Source of the DNA: Pseudomonas sp. efr-133-TYG-5
GTDB lineage: Bacteria; Pseudomonadota; Gammaproteobacteria; Pseudomonadales; Pseudomonadaceae
DNA: 64,000 bases
NCBI RefSeq assembly: GCF_030209175.1
Contig: NZ_JARVSM010000001.1
Coordinates: 1,674,001 to 1,738,000, forward strand
Direction: 5' to 3'
The number at the start of each line of letters is the position of its first letter. Position 1 is the first letter of the stretch. Shown in pieces: positions 43,852 through 52,350 of this stretch. A program made the position numbers and the translations under genes. Under the pieces are notes generated by a model. It saw only the letters and a program-made list of their open reading frames with translations, was not told the DNA's origin and ran no database searches.

Positions 43852-45059
43852 TCAGCTCCCTGTACAGCGGAAAACAGCGGCAGCACAACCTGCGCGCAGG
43901 TGCCGCGCCCGACCCGCGAGCGCAACTGCAATTCTCCCTGATGGGCCCGTGCCACAGCCTTGACCACGGTCAGGCCGAGGCCGGTACCGGTGACTTTGGT
44001 GGTGAAAAACGGCTCGCCGAGGCGCGCCAGCACGGCCGGTTCGATCCCGCTGCCGCTGTCGCTGACACACAGGCGCAGCGTGTTGTCGCGGGTGTAGCAA
44101 TGCACTTTCAGACGCACCTCGCCGCTGCTGGCCTGAATCGCGTTTTCGATCAGGTTGAGCACGGCGCCGACCAGGGTGTCGCGATTGCACAGCAACTCGC
44201 CAGCGTGACTGTCGCACTGCCAGCGGATCGGCAGATCCTGCACGTGGGTCAGCGCCGCCGCTTGCAGCGACTGCATCAAGGCACTGGGGGTGATGCGGTC
44301 GGTCAGCGGCAATTCCCCGCGAGCGAACACCAGCATGTCGCGCACCTGATGCTCGAGTTCGTGCAGACGCTCCTTGAGGCGCCCGGCGAAACGCTGCTGG
44401 GTCGCGACGGGCAATGCCTGCTCAGTCAAATGACTGGCGTAGAGCAGCGCGGCGGAAAGCGGTGTACGGATCTGATGAGCCAGCGAGGCGACCATGCGCC
44501 CCAACGACGACAGGCGTTCGTGGCGGGCCAGCTGATCCTGCAGGTGACGGGTTTCGGTCAGGTCGTTGAGCAGCACCAGCTGCCCCGGCTCGGCATCCAG
44601 CGAGCGGGTGGCGATCGACAGGCGTCGACCGTTTTTCAGCGAGATTTCGTGGCCGTCGTCCTCGCGCGGAGCGAAGCAGCGGGCGATCACCTGGCGCCAC
44701 AGCTCGCCCTCCAGCGGCAGGCCAAGCAGCTCGATGGCCGCCGGATTGGCCTCGCGGACGATACCGTGGCCATCGATGACGATGACGCCACCGGGCAACA
44801 GATCAAGGAGGTTTTGCAGACGGTTGGCCAGGCGTTCTTTCTCGGCCAGTTCCTGCATGCGCTGGGCACTGACCACGGCCAGCTCGCCCTTGAGCTCGGT
44901 GACCCGCGCTTCCAGCAGGCTGTAGGAGTCGGTCAGTTGGCTGGACATCTGGTTGAACAGCGCGAATGCCTGCTCAAGCCCCTGCCGGCTCGCCTGCTCA
45001 ACGGACGGCAGTTGCCCCGAAGAATCGGCAACAGAAGACATCTGGGAGGCTTGGGGCAT
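43848..45059 (-). CDS. fleS: Flagellar sensor histidine kinase FleS
   Basis: 403 residues with no membrane segment. A coiled coil (about 30-90) and a PAS domain (about 85-150; LLDLLPGGVIVIDGHGIVREANPAAIELLGL) precede HisKA with the phospho-His in VASLAHQIRTPLSAALLYASHL and an HATPase domain (LIENAIQAS, SDSGSGIEPAVL, GTGLGLTVVK). It is cytoplasmic; the signal is not known from sequence. It phosphorylates FleR and is transcribed from a sigma-54 promoter at 45113-45128 under FleQ. Confidence 0.94.
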   Translation of the reverse strand: MPQASQMSSVADSSGQLPSVEQASRQGLEQAFALFNQMSSQLTDSYSLLEARVTELKGELAVVSAQRMQELAEKERLANRLQNLLDLLPGGVIVIDGHGIVREANPAAIELLGLPLEGELWRQVIARCFAPREDDGHEISLKNGRRLSIATRSLDAEPGQLVLLNDLTETRHLQDQLARHERLSSLGRMVASLAHQIRTPLSAALLYASHLTEQALPVATQQRFAGRLKERLHELEHQVRDMLVFARGELPLTDRITPSALMQSLQAAALTHVQDLPIRWQCDSHAGELLCNRDTLVGAVLNLIENAIQASSGEVRLKVHCYTRDNTLRLCVSDSGSGIEPAVLARLGEPFFTTKVTGTGLGLTVVKAVARAHQGELQLRSRVGRGTCAQVVLPLFSAVQGAE

Positions 45060-45112
45060 TGGGCTCTCTCGCTTGGCTGACCGTCAGTGAAACGGAACGT
45101 TGCGAGGGCTGT

Positions 45113-45128
45113 AGCAATACCCGTGCCG
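45113..45128 (-). promoter_or_regulatory. Sigma-54 promoter for fleSR
   Basis: On the minus strand CGGCACGGGTATTGCT matches TGGCACG-N4-TTGCT with only the first base off and correct GG-N10-GC spacing. It lies in the 110-bp fleQ-fleS gap. FleQ/RpoN activation of fleSR is established in P. aeruginosa. Confidence 0.85.
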
Positions 45129-45169
45129 AAAAAAAACCGCTTATAAATGAAGCGCTTGAAAAACAGGCG

Positions 45170-46645
45170 TCAATCATCCGCCTGTTCGTCACCTTCGCGC
45201 CGGCTCATGCCGTACTTGCGCATCTTCTCCACCAGCGTGGTACGGCGAATGCGCAGACGTTCGGCCGCCCGCGCGACGATACCGTTGGCATCGTCCAGCG
45301 CCTGCTGGATCAGACCCTGTTCCAGCCCACCGAGGTAGTCCTTCAGGTCCAGGCCTTCCGGCGGCAGCATGGCGTTGGCGGTGAAGTCCGGGGTGTGGCC
45401 GTTGATTGCCACGCGCTCTTCGAGATCGCTGCGCAGGCTGTCGACCATCTGCTCGTCTTCATCGTCGACGTAGCGGAATTTCTTCGGCAACTCGACCACA
45501 CCGATCACCCCGTACGGATGCATGATCGCCATGCGCTCCACCAGGTTGGCGAGTTCGCGGACGTTGCCCGGCCAGCCGTGCCGGCACAGCGACATGATCG
45601 CGGCAGAGTTGAAGCGGATCGAGCCGCGCTTTTCGTGCTCCATGCGCGAGATCAGTTCGTTCATCAGCAGCGGGATGTCTTCGACGCGCTCACGCAGCGG
45701 GGCCATCTCGATCGGGAACACGTTCAGGCGATAGTAGAGGTCTTCGCGGAAGGTGCCGATCTCGATCATGCTTTCGAGATTCTTGTGTGTCGCGGCGATG
45801 ATGCGCACGTCGACGCTCTGGGTCTTGTTGCTGCCCACGCGCTCGAACGTGCGCTCCTGCAGCACGCGCAGCAGTTTGACCTGCATCGGCAGTGGCATGT
45901 CGCCGATTTCGTCGAGAAACAGCGTGCCGCCGTTGGCCAGTTCGAAACGCCCGGCACGGCTGGTGATTGCACCGGTGAAAGCGCCCTTCTCGTGACCGAA
46001 CAATTCGCTTTCGAGCAGCTCGGCCGGGATCGCCCCGCAGTTGACCGGGACGAACGGCGCGTCGCGGCGCTTGGAATGGTAGTGCAGGTTGCGCGCGACC
46101 ACTTCCTTGCCGGTGCCGGACTCGCCGAGGATCAGCACGCTGGCGTCGGTGTCGGCCACCTGCTGCATCATCTGCCGCACATGCTGGATCGCCCGGCTGG
46201 TGCCGACGAGGCTGCGGAACAGATTGGGTTCGCGATGCCGGCCGCGCTCGCGGGCCTGGTCGTACATCTCGCGATAGACCTGGGCGCGATGCAGGGAGTC
46301 GAGCAGTTTGCTGTAGCTGGGCGGCATTTCCAGGGTCGACAGCACGCGGCGGCGCTGGTCTTCCGGCAGGTCGACGGAAGAATTATCGCCCATCAGCAAA
46401 ACCGGAAGGAACTCATCCCAGGTTGACAGTGTCTTTAACAAGCCCAGAAGTGCACCCGGAGCATTGACCGTCCCGATCAGTACACAAATGACTTCACGAC
46501 TTGACGACAAAGAGCCGACAGCCTGCTGCCAGTCATGGCTACCGCAGGGTAAATTTTCTTCACCGAGAAAATTTAAAATCACCGCCAGATCGCGGCGGCG
46601 GACGCTATCGTCATCGATCAGCAGAATTTTGGTTTCACGCCACAT
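45170..46645 (-). CDS. fleQ: Flagellar master regulator FleQ
   Basis: 491 residues. The N-terminal receiver-like FleQ domain (1-130) lacks the phospho-Asp: the strand reads [17 protein letters not shown]. The AAA+ domain has Walker [29 protein letters not shown] and the c-di-GMP-responsive region typical of FleQ. The C-terminal HTH is [23 protein letters not shown]. It activates sigma-54 flagellar promoters and represses exopolysaccharide genes; FleN and c-di-GMP inhibit it. Confidence 0.95.
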   Translation of the reverse strand: MWRETKILLIDDDSVRRRDLAVILNFLGEENLPCGSHDWQQAVGSLSSSREVICVLIGTVNAPGALLGLLKTLSTWDEFLPVLLMGDNSSVDLPEDQRRRVLSTLEMPPSYSKLLDSLHRAQVYREMYDQARERGRHREPNLFRSLVGTSRAIQHVRQMMQQVADTDASVLILGESGTGKEVVARNLHYHSKRRDAPFVPVNCGAIPAELLESELFGHEKGAFTGAITSRAGRFELANGGTLFLDEIGDMPLPMQVKLLRVLQERTFERVGSNKTQSVDVRIIAATHKNLESMIEIGTFREDLYYRLNVFPIEMAPLRERVEDIPLLMNELISRMEHEKRGSIRFNSAAIMSLCRHGWPGNVRELANLVERMAIMHPYGVIGVVELPKKFRYVDDEDEQMVDSLRSDLEERVAINGHTPDFTANAMLPPEGLDLKDYLGGLEQGLIQQALDDANGIVARAAERLRIRRTTLVEKMRKYGMSRREGDEQADD

Positions 46646-46688
46646 GCAATAGCAACTTCCCTAGTCAACTCAATGCCCAAAATGAGGG

Positions 46689-46705
46689 GCAAGCGAGACG
46701 CTTGC
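46689..46705. promoter_or_regulatory. Palindrome in the fleQ leader
   Basis: A 17-bp palindrome GCAAGCGAGACGCTTGC (7-bp arms, AGA spacer) lies about 44 bp upstream of the fleQ start. It could be an operator or an mRNA hairpin. No regulator is assigned. The rest of the 172-bp gap is AT-rich and likely holds the fleQ promoter. Confidence 0.4.
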
Positions 46706-46817
46706 AGGACACCTAGTGCCTGTAGACGCCTGAAATCTGGAAACAGCCACTAGTTAAGTCAAAAAACCGTGCACAGTCAAATTTATGGCGCACATGTCTG
46801 GATTAACTGGGGGTTAA

Positions 46818-47114
46818 TTAACCAAACAGATGGTAAACCTTTGCCGCATTCTTCGCTTGGGTGATCTGCGACATCTCGTCGACTATCGCCTGACGCTCAC
46901 CCATTGCCACTTCGAGCAACTCTTTATACACGTGCAACAACTCTTCGAGGTTGTCACGCAGTGCCACTTCGTCCAGCGAAGCCTCACTCAGGACGTCTTC
47001 CATGCAGGAACGGCAATCCAGGTCCAGTTGACCGATGGCCTCCCAGTTACGCTCGGCCAGGGCACTGACCAACGCCACGCGGGTGTCTTCGATTCGCTGC
47101 AATACAAGACTCAT
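46818..47114 (-). CDS. fliT: FliT-like flagellar chaperone
   Basis: 98 residues, helical and acidic (NLEELLHVYKELLEVAMGERQAIVDEMSQI), matching FliT-type chaperones that escort FliD to the export gate. It follows fliS by 10 bp. The stop codon lies within the palindrome GGTTAATTAACC (46812-46823). Confidence 0.85.
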   Translation of the reverse strand: MSLVLQRIEDTRVALVSALAERNWEAIGQLDLDCRSCMEDVLSEASLDEVALRDNLEELLHVYKELLEVAMGERQAIVDEMSQITQAKNAAKVYHLFG

Positions 47115-47124
47115 GGTGATCTCC

Positions 47125-47523
47125 TCAAAACTGCGGAGCGGGCGTAGGCGCGATGGCGTCCCAGCCTTCTTTGACCGTAGTCAGCAAGCCGGCTACCTCA
47201 TCGAGAATCCGCGGGTCGCTGCTGATATTGGCCTCGGCCAGACGCTTCATCATGTAGATGTACAGGCCATCCAGGTCTGCCAGGGTATCGGCACAGTTTT
47301 CCAGATCCAGGCCTTCGCGCAGACCGCTGACAATGCCAATGGCCTTGCTGATCGAGGTGCATTTGCCAGGAATGTCCTTGCGCTCGATGGCACCCTTGGC
47401 CTGAGCGATGCGGTCCAGACCGCCTTCCATCAGCATTTGTACCAGACGGTGCGGACTGGCTTCGGACGTCTGCGCGTGAGCACCGACTTTCTGGTATTGC
47501 CGAAGGGCTAACATCGGATTCAT
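47125..47523 (-). CDS. fliS: Flagellin export chaperone FliS
   Basis: 132 residues, a four-helix FliS protein (MLALRQYQKVGAHAQTSEASPHRLVQMLMEGGLDRIAQAKGAI, DLENCADTLADLDGLYIYMMKRL). It binds the C-terminus of flagellin and keeps it unpolymerised until export. First gene of a fliS-fliT unit with its own FliA-type promoter. Confidence 0.94.
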   Translation of the reverse strand: MNPMLALRQYQKVGAHAQTSEASPHRLVQMLMEGGLDRIAQAKGAIERKDIPGKCTSISKAIGIVSGLREGLDLENCADTLADLDGLYIYMMKRLAEANISSDPRILDEVAGLLTTVKEGWDAIAPTPAPQF

Positions 47524-47561
47524 GTTCTACCTCATTTGCCACAATGACTCGTATGATCAGT

Positions 47562-47588
47562 GTATCGCCTGCGAGTCGAAAAACTTTA
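47562..47588 (-). promoter_or_regulatory. FliA (sigma-28) promoter for fliS-fliT
   Basis: On the minus strand TAAAGTTT, 11 bases, GGCGATAC, against the consensus TAAAGTTT-N11-GCCGATAA. It lies about 40-65 bp upstream of fliS and just downstream of the fliD terminator. Confidence 0.75.
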
Positions 47589-47600
47589 GACCAATAAGAC

Positions 47601-47639
47601 AAAAACCCGGCGCACGCCTGAAAGCGTAGCCGGGTTTTT
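47601..47639 (-). terminator. Rho-independent terminator after fliD
   Basis: Arms ACCCGGC and GCCGGGT with A/T-run flanks; the minus-strand transcript ends in TTTTTG. It lies 15 bp after the fliD stop and separates fliD from fliS. Confidence 0.85.
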
Positions 47640-47653
47640 GTCGCTATTGCATG

Positions 47654-49093
47654 TTACTTCGCCGATTGCTGCGCGTTCAGCGAGCTGAAGAACGAGGTGA
47701 TGTTGCTCGCCGTCGCCTTCATCTGCCCGACCAGCAAGTCCATGGCGTTGTACTTGGCAGTCAACGTCTTGGTCAGGTTGGCCACACGCAGATCCAGAGC
47801 CAACTGCTGGTTGGTAATGTTCTTGGTGTTGGCGTTGAGGATGGTCAGGCGCTGATCGAGCAGACCCGGCGAGGTGCTGGTCGCCCCTTTCAGGTACGGA
47901 TCGACCGCCTTGTTCATGCGCGCCAACAGACCGTTGGTGTCGTTGGTGCCGGTGAACAGCTGCTGGACCTGGCCAGTCATGCCCGGCTGCGCCATGGTCT
48001 TGTTGAAAGCGGCGGTGTCGAAGGTCAGGTTACCGGTGTTGCGGTCGGTCAACACGCCCAGCTGCGACAGCACAGCCAGAGGGCCGCCAGCGCCGGTGGC
48101 GGTCAGCTGACCACGGATGTCGGCGATCAGCGAACGCGGCAGTGAGTCACCGGTGAACGCCGCTTGCACGGTCAGGTTGCCGTCTTCGTCCGGCGTGGCC
48201 TTGGACAGCGTATCGATGGTGGTCTTCAGCGTGTTGTAGGCATCGACGAAGGTCTGGATCGAAGTCTGCAGGCCTTTGGTGTTGTTGTCGACGGTAACGG
48301 TCGCCGCGGTCGGACTGGCCGCCACCAGGTTCAGGGTCAGGCCACTGATGGCGCCGGTCACGGTGTTGCTCTTGCTGGTCACCGCCAGACCATCGATGGT
48401 CAGCTTGGCGTCGCTGGCAACAGCGCTGACCGCACCGGAAGCGCCTGGCGCGGGGCTGGCGCCCATCACCTGGGTGCCATCGATTTCCAGACCGGCGATA
48501 CCGCTGACGGTCAGGTCGGAACCCGCACCGGTCTTGCTCGAGTTGATCACCAGGCGCGAAGCACCGGTAGCGTCGGTCACGATGTTGGCGGAAATACCGT
48601 TGGCGCCCTGAGCCGTGTTGATCGCATCACGCGTGCTTTGCAGGGTGGCGTTGGCCGGGATCGTGACGTTGTAATCAGTGCCATTCTGACTGATTTTCAG
48701 GGTACCACTCGGAATGGCACTGGTCGCACCGCCGGCAAAGGATGCGCTGGCGACTTTCGAACCGGTGGCCAGTTTCTCCACGACAACGCTGTAATTACCC
48801 GAAACGGCGGTATTGTCAGACGTCGCGGTCAGTGTCGCCGGCGTACCCGAAGTCGCCGTGTAACCGGCAAACGCAGGATTGGTCTTGCTGCCCAGGTTGG
48901 TCATCGCCGTCTGGAATGCGGTCAATGCACTCTTGAGCGAGCCGACACCGGAAATCTTCAGGGTGTTGGTTTTGGTCGCGGTATCGATCTGCGTCTGCTT
49001 CGCCGATTTGTCGGCGTTCACCAGCGCAGTCACGATGGCACCGATGTCCAGGCCGGAACCCAGGCCCGAACCCGGTAAAATTGGACTTGCCAT
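47654..49093 (-). CDS. fliD: Flagellar filament cap protein FliD
   Basis: 479 residues. N-terminal FliD domain (GSGLGSGLDIGAIVTALVNADKSAK) and C-terminal domain (YNTLKTTIDTLSK, LLDQRLTILNANTKNITNQQ) surround a Ser/Thr/Ala-rich middle. A pentamer at the filament tip folds flagellin and may bind mucin. The start at 49093 (MASPILPGSG) has GGGAG six bases upstream; the ATG two codons earlier overlaps that site. Confidence 0.95.
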   Translation of the reverse strand: MASPILPGSGLGSGLDIGAIVTALVNADKSAKQTQIDTATKTNTLKISGVGSLKSALTAFQTAMTNLGSKTNPAFAGYTATSGTPATLTATSDNTAVSGNYSVVVEKLATGSKVASASFAGGATSAIPSGTLKISQNGTDYNVTIPANATLQSTRDAINTAQGANGISANIVTDATGASRLVINSSKTGAGSDLTVSGIAGLEIDGTQVMGASPAPGASGAVSAVASDAKLTIDGLAVTSKSNTVTGAISGLTLNLVAASPTAATVTVDNNTKGLQTSIQTFVDAYNTLKTTIDTLSKATPDEDGNLTVQAAFTGDSLPRSLIADIRGQLTATGAGGPLAVLSQLGVLTDRNTGNLTFDTAAFNKTMAQPGMTGQVQQLFTGTNDTNGLLARMNKAVDPYLKGATSTSPGLLDQRLTILNANTKNITNQQLALDLRVANLTKTLTAKYNAMDLLVGQMKATASNITSFFSSLNAQQSAK

Positions 49094-49176
49094 GTGCATC
49101 TCCCTTCAGGTTGTTGCCAGTCTTTTGACCCTTCCCGGCGTCATTAAAGAAAGACAAACACTATTCATGCCAGCTA

Positions 49177-49539
49177 TCAGACTTTGGCGTCGAACAACAC
49201 ATGGCTTGCATTGGCGAGGCTGTCTGCCAGCTTCAGGGCTTCTGCGGAGGGGATCTGGCGTACGACTTCACCCGTCTCGCTTGCGATCACCTTGACGATG
49301 ACCTTGCCAGAGTGCTCGTCGATCGAGAACTCCAGGTTACGCTTGATCGATTGGACGAACTTCTCGATCTCTTGCACCGCCAGTTTCAATTTCTCGTCAT
49401 CCGAGCCTTGCTGCTTTGCCACCGGAGTCGGAGCATCGGCTTTACTGGCGACCTTAGGCGTCTCTGACGGCTGCTCAGCAACCGCAGTCACTGGCTTGGG
49501 AGCCGGATAAGACACGTTAAGCTTTACGCTCATGTCCAT
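49177..49539 (-). CDS. flaG: Flagellar protein FlaG
   Basis: 120 residues. A Pro/Ala/Thr/Lys-rich N-terminal half and a FlaG domain (KLAVQEIEKFVQSIKRNLEFSIDEHSGKVIVKVI, GEVVRQIPSAEALKLADSL) are visible. It influences filament length and lies between fliC and fliD as in other pseudomonads. The start at 49539 (MDMSVKLNV) has AGGAGGT seven bases upstream; the ATG/GTG codons at 49545 and 49548 lie in or next to that site. Confidence 0.92.
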   Translation of the reverse strand: MDMSVKLNVSYPAPKPVTAVAEQPSETPKVASKADAPTPVAKQQGSDDEKLKLAVQEIEKFVQSIKRNLEFSIDEHSGKVIVKVIASETGEVVRQIPSAEALKLADSLANASHVLFDAKV

Positions 49540-49612
49540 GCCCATCACCTCCTAACGTGAAAAAGCGAGAGAGCACGACAAGCGCACTCCCCCGCCAAAA
49601 CTCATTCCGAAA

Positions 49613-50464
49613 TTACTGAAGCAGCTTCAGTACAGCGGAAGGCAGTTGGTTGGCTTGAGCCAGAACGGAGGTCGAAGCCTGTTGCAGGGTTTGCTGCTTG
49701 GTCAGGTTAGCAGTCTCTGCGGCGAAGTCGGTATCTTGTACGCGACCTTGTGCAGCAGTGGTGTTTTCAGTGATGTTCTGCAGGTTGGAGATGGTGCTGG
49801 TCAGACGGTTCTGGGAAGCACCCAGGCTGGCGCGAGTGGCGTTGATCGTGGCGATTGCAGCGTCGATCGCGGTGATCGCGTTGTCGATGTTCGAAGCGGC
49901 GGCTGCGGAAGTAGCACCGGTCAGAACAACAGAACCGCTACCTACCGACAGGCTGGCTGCGTCGAACTTGCCGCTCAGTACCAGGTCGATGTGGTTAGCC
50001 GAACCGGTGTTTGCGCCAACTTGCAGGGTCACAGTACCAGCCGAACCGTCCAGCAGGTTTTTGCCGTTCAGGTTGGTAGCAGCCGAGATACGGGTGATTT
50101 CGTCAGACATCTGAGCGAATTCAGCGTTGGTTGCGGTCTGGTCAGCAGTGCCGTTGGTACCGTTACGTGCTTTAACAGCCAGTTCACGCATACGCTGCAG
50201 GATGTCGGTCGAAGCTTGCAGAGCGCCTTCAGCGGTCTGGGCAACGGAGATACCGTCGTTGGCGTTCTGGATAGCCTGGGTGTTACCGCGGATCTGCGAG
50301 GACATGCGGGTAGCGATCTGCAGGCCAGCGGCGTCGTCTTTGGCGCTGTTGATTTTCAGGCCGGAAGACAGGCGTTGCATCGAAGTCGACAGAGCGTCGG
50401 AAGCGCGGTTCAGGTTTTTCTGAACGTTCAACGATGTAGTGTTGGTGTTTACTGTTAAAGCCAT
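49613..50464 (-). CDS. fliC: Flagellin FliC
   Basis: 283 residues, short for the family. The D0/D1 N-terminus (MALTVNTNTTSLNVQKNLNR, RLSSGLKINSAKDDAAGLQI) and C-terminus (FAAETANLTKQQTLQQASTS, SVLAQANQLPSAVLKLLQ) are well conserved. The central region (about 140-200) is small and rich in Gly, Ser, Thr and Ala, the expected site of O-glycosylation. It is transcribed from a FliA promoter. The neighbouring Pse genes likely make its glycan. Confidence 0.96.
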   Translation of the reverse strand: MALTVNTNTTSLNVQKNLNRASDALSTSMQRLSSGLKINSAKDDAAGLQIATRMSSQIRGNTQAIQNANDGISVAQTAEGALQASTDILQRMRELAVKARNGTNGTADQTATNAEFAQMSDEITRISAATNLNGKNLLDGSAGTVTLQVGANTGSANHIDLVLSGKFDAASLSVGSGSVVLTGATSAAAASNIDNAITAIDAAIATINATRASLGASQNRLTSTISNLQNITENTTAAQGRVQDTDFAAETANLTKQQTLQQASTSVLAQANQLPSAVLKLLQ

Positions 50465-50544
50465 GACGAATTCCTCGTTGGTTGGGTACTGCGGCTTCCG
50501 GCCCTGGCAACCGCCGGGTATGGCCTAGAGAACCTTCGTAATAG

Positions 50545-50571
50545 TTATCGTCGGGTTTGCAGGTTGCTTGA
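50545..50571 (-). promoter_or_regulatory. FliA (sigma-28) promoter for fliC
   Basis: On the minus strand TCAAG (50567-50571) and, after 13 bases, CGACGATAA, matching the pseudomonad TCAAG-N13-GCCGATA form. It gives a leader of about 70 bases. The sequence upstream to 50665 is AT-rich. Confidence 0.8.
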
Positions 50572-50707
50572 GGGCTTTTTTGAAAATTTTTGCCATCACC
50601 CTGCCACCCCCAAGAAAACAAGGACTTAGCAGCACCTTTCCTACAATAAAATGGCGTCATAAAACCGTGCGCGGCGCAAACCTGCGCGCCAGCGCTGTCG
50701 CGCGAAT

Positions 50708-50974
50708 TCAGGCCGGGACATTTTCCAGCAATTCGATCAATTCGTATTCGATGAAGTCGGCGAGACCGAGCCAGTCCTGGCGCGCCTGGCAATCGAGCAT
50801 TTGCCCGAGCACCAGCGCCCAGTCCTGCTGAATGTCCGCTGGCGCCGCCAGCAACAGCCGTTGCGCGCCCTCGAACACGTCGACCATGGTCAACGCGGCC
50901 TCGACATCCCGCCCCAGGCGAAACAGCCCGGCGCATTGCCGGCATTCGTCGATACAGCGGCGCAGCGCACTCAT
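50708..50974 (-). CDS. Small helical protein coupled to the Maf-type gene
   Basis: 88 residues, with Cys-rich start MSALRRCIDECRQCAGLF and an acidic helical end (GLADFIEYELIELLENVPA). No signal or membrane segment. I do not recognise a family. The size, acidity and position just upstream of fliC fit a small chaperone or partner of the glycosylation protein, but that is inference. Its ATG overlaps the stop of the DUF115 gene as ATGA. Between it and the fliC promoter there is only a weak stem (GCGCA/TGCGC) near 50680. Confidence 0.7.
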   Translation of the reverse strand: MSALRRCIDECRQCAGLFRLGRDVEAALTMVDVFEGAQRLLLAAPADIQQDWALVLGQMLDCQARQDWLGLADFIEYELIELLENVPA

Positions 50975-52263
50975 TGCACGAACTCCTGATCGAAACGGGT
51001 ACCGGCAATCAATGCCCCGGCGCGGCTGCTGTTGAAGAACTGCACCTGGGGCTGGCTGGCGATGTAACGCTCGAGCACGCACAGGTAGCCGCGAAAATTC
51101 AGCTGCGTGCTGACCCGCTGGCCAAAACCGTCACGCACCCAGTGCCGCGCCTCGCTCACCGGCGGCCCCAGGTCACCATCGTTCCAGCCGGCATGGGTCT
51201 TGTTCATCGGAAAGGCGAAGTCGGCGCCGAACAGCGTGATGCGCGCCGCGCCCATCTTCACTGCCAGGTCCACTGCCGGGTGAATCACGCTGCCGCCGAC
51301 ATGCAGCAGGGCCCGCGGATATTGCGCACGCAGCCCGGCATATACCGGACTGGCCGAGTAGCCGCCATAACGCGGGCCCTTCCAGGCCCGCAACAACGTC
51401 GGGTCGCTCATGGGCAGGTAAACCAGCGGGATACCGTCAGACGCCTCGACGGGCAAATGTTGAAAACCGATGCGCTGATCGATGCTGACCACGAGGTCGG
51501 GGACGATGCCGTGTTCGCGCAGTGGCCGGTAAGCGGTATCGACACACATGAACAAGGGCCGCTCGGCGCGCTCGCGAATCGCCGCCAGGCGCTGGTAATG
51601 CTGCTCCAGCGTAGGCCCCGTAGCGATGACATAGACGTCGCGGCCCGCGCAGGTACCAAACAACTGCGCCACGTCAGGGTCAGCCAGGAGCACCGGCAAA
51701 CAGTCCTGCAAGCGTTGCTGAATGAACGGTGACTGCGGATCGAACTCGCGATTGTTGAAGCTCAGGTGCACTTCACTGACCAGTCGATCACGAATCTTGG
51801 CGTTGAAATCGTCAGCCAGGAGCATCTCCGCCGGCAGGGCAAAGAACGGCGTGCAAATGTCGGGCAGATCACCGGCATACAACAGCTCCACGCGCGAATC
51901 CTGCAGCCATTGGCGCTGGTCGAGCAGCTGCAGGACCAGGGCGAACAACGCGCCATTGAGGATATGCACATACAGGCGCTCGAGTCCGGTGCGTTCCAGC
52001 AGCACCGTCGGCAAATCCCCAAGGCCGGTGCCGTAGACATGCAACTGCGGCTTGTCCGCCGGCAGGCTGGCGGCCTGGATCCGGGCTTCGTGGACGCGGT
52101 CATGGCGACTGGTCAGCTGAACCCCGGCGACCGTCAGCGTCGAGCCGCGCCCCTGGCACAGGTCAGCGTCGATCGACGCACTGTCTTCCGCCAGCAGGCG
52201 TGCCAGCAGGGCCGGCCAGCGGCGCTCGATGACTTCGGCGTTGGATGGAAAAAACTCGCTCAT
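50971..52263 (-). CDS. Maf-type (DUF115) flagellin glycosylation protein
   Basis: About 430 residues. The MAF_flag10/DUF115 core spans about 185-400: DVYVIATGPTLEQHYQRLAAI (nucleotide-binding-like GPT), PDLVVSIDQR, HVGGSVIHPAVDLAVKMGA and LFGADFAFPMNKTHA. Maf proteins of Campylobacter, Aeromonas and others transfer nonulosonic acids such as pseudaminic acid to flagellin before export. The start at 52263 (MSEFFPSNAEVIERRW) is preferred over an ATG four codons up. It has its own unit after a strong terminator. Confidence 0.85.
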   Translation of the reverse strand: MSEFFPSNAEVIERRWPALLARLLAEDSASIDADLCQGRGSTLTVAGVQLTSRHDRVHEARIQAASLPADKPQLHVYGTGLGDLPTVLLERTGLERLYVHILNGALFALVLQLLDQRQWLQDSRVELLYAGDLPDICTPFFALPAEMLLADDFNAKIRDRLVSEVHLSFNNREFDPQSPFIQQRLQDCLPVLLADPDVAQLFGTCAGRDVYVIATGPTLEQHYQRLAAIRERAERPLFMCVDTAYRPLREHGIVPDLVVSIDQRIGFQHLPVEASDGIPLVYLPMSDPTLLRAWKGPRYGGYSASPVYAGLRAQYPRALLHVGGSVIHPAVDLAVKMGAARITLFGADFAFPMNKTHAGWNDGDLGPPVSEARHWVRDGFGQRVSTQLNFRGYLCVLERYIASQPQVQFFNSSRAGALIAGTRFDQEFVQ

Positions 52264-52286
52264 GACGCCTCGCACTCCCTACAGGC

Positions 52287-52327
52287 AAAAAAATAGCGTT
52301 CAAAGGTTACCCCTTGAACGCTATTTT
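52287..52327 (-). terminator. Strong terminator after the ketoacyl-ACP synthase gene
   Basis: Stem of about 17 pairs (AATAGCGTTCAAAGG with CCTTGAACGCTATT, loop TTACC) with A/T runs on both sides, so it can act in both directions. It lies 24 bp after the stop at 52351 and 24 bp before the DUF115 start, dividing the island into two transcripts. Confidence 0.9.
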
Positions 52328-52350
52328 TGTATCAGCCGTGCTGTCCGTAC

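Noticed and set aside
45170..45559. Loss of the phospho-Asp in FleQ as a mutation
   Set aside because: FleQ proteins normally have a degenerate receiver and are controlled by FleN and c-di-GMP.
49094..49176. Possible sigma-54 promoter for fliD (TGGCATGAATAGTGTT)
   Set aside because: The -24 half fits but the -12 position reads GT instead of GC, so I did not list it as a feature.
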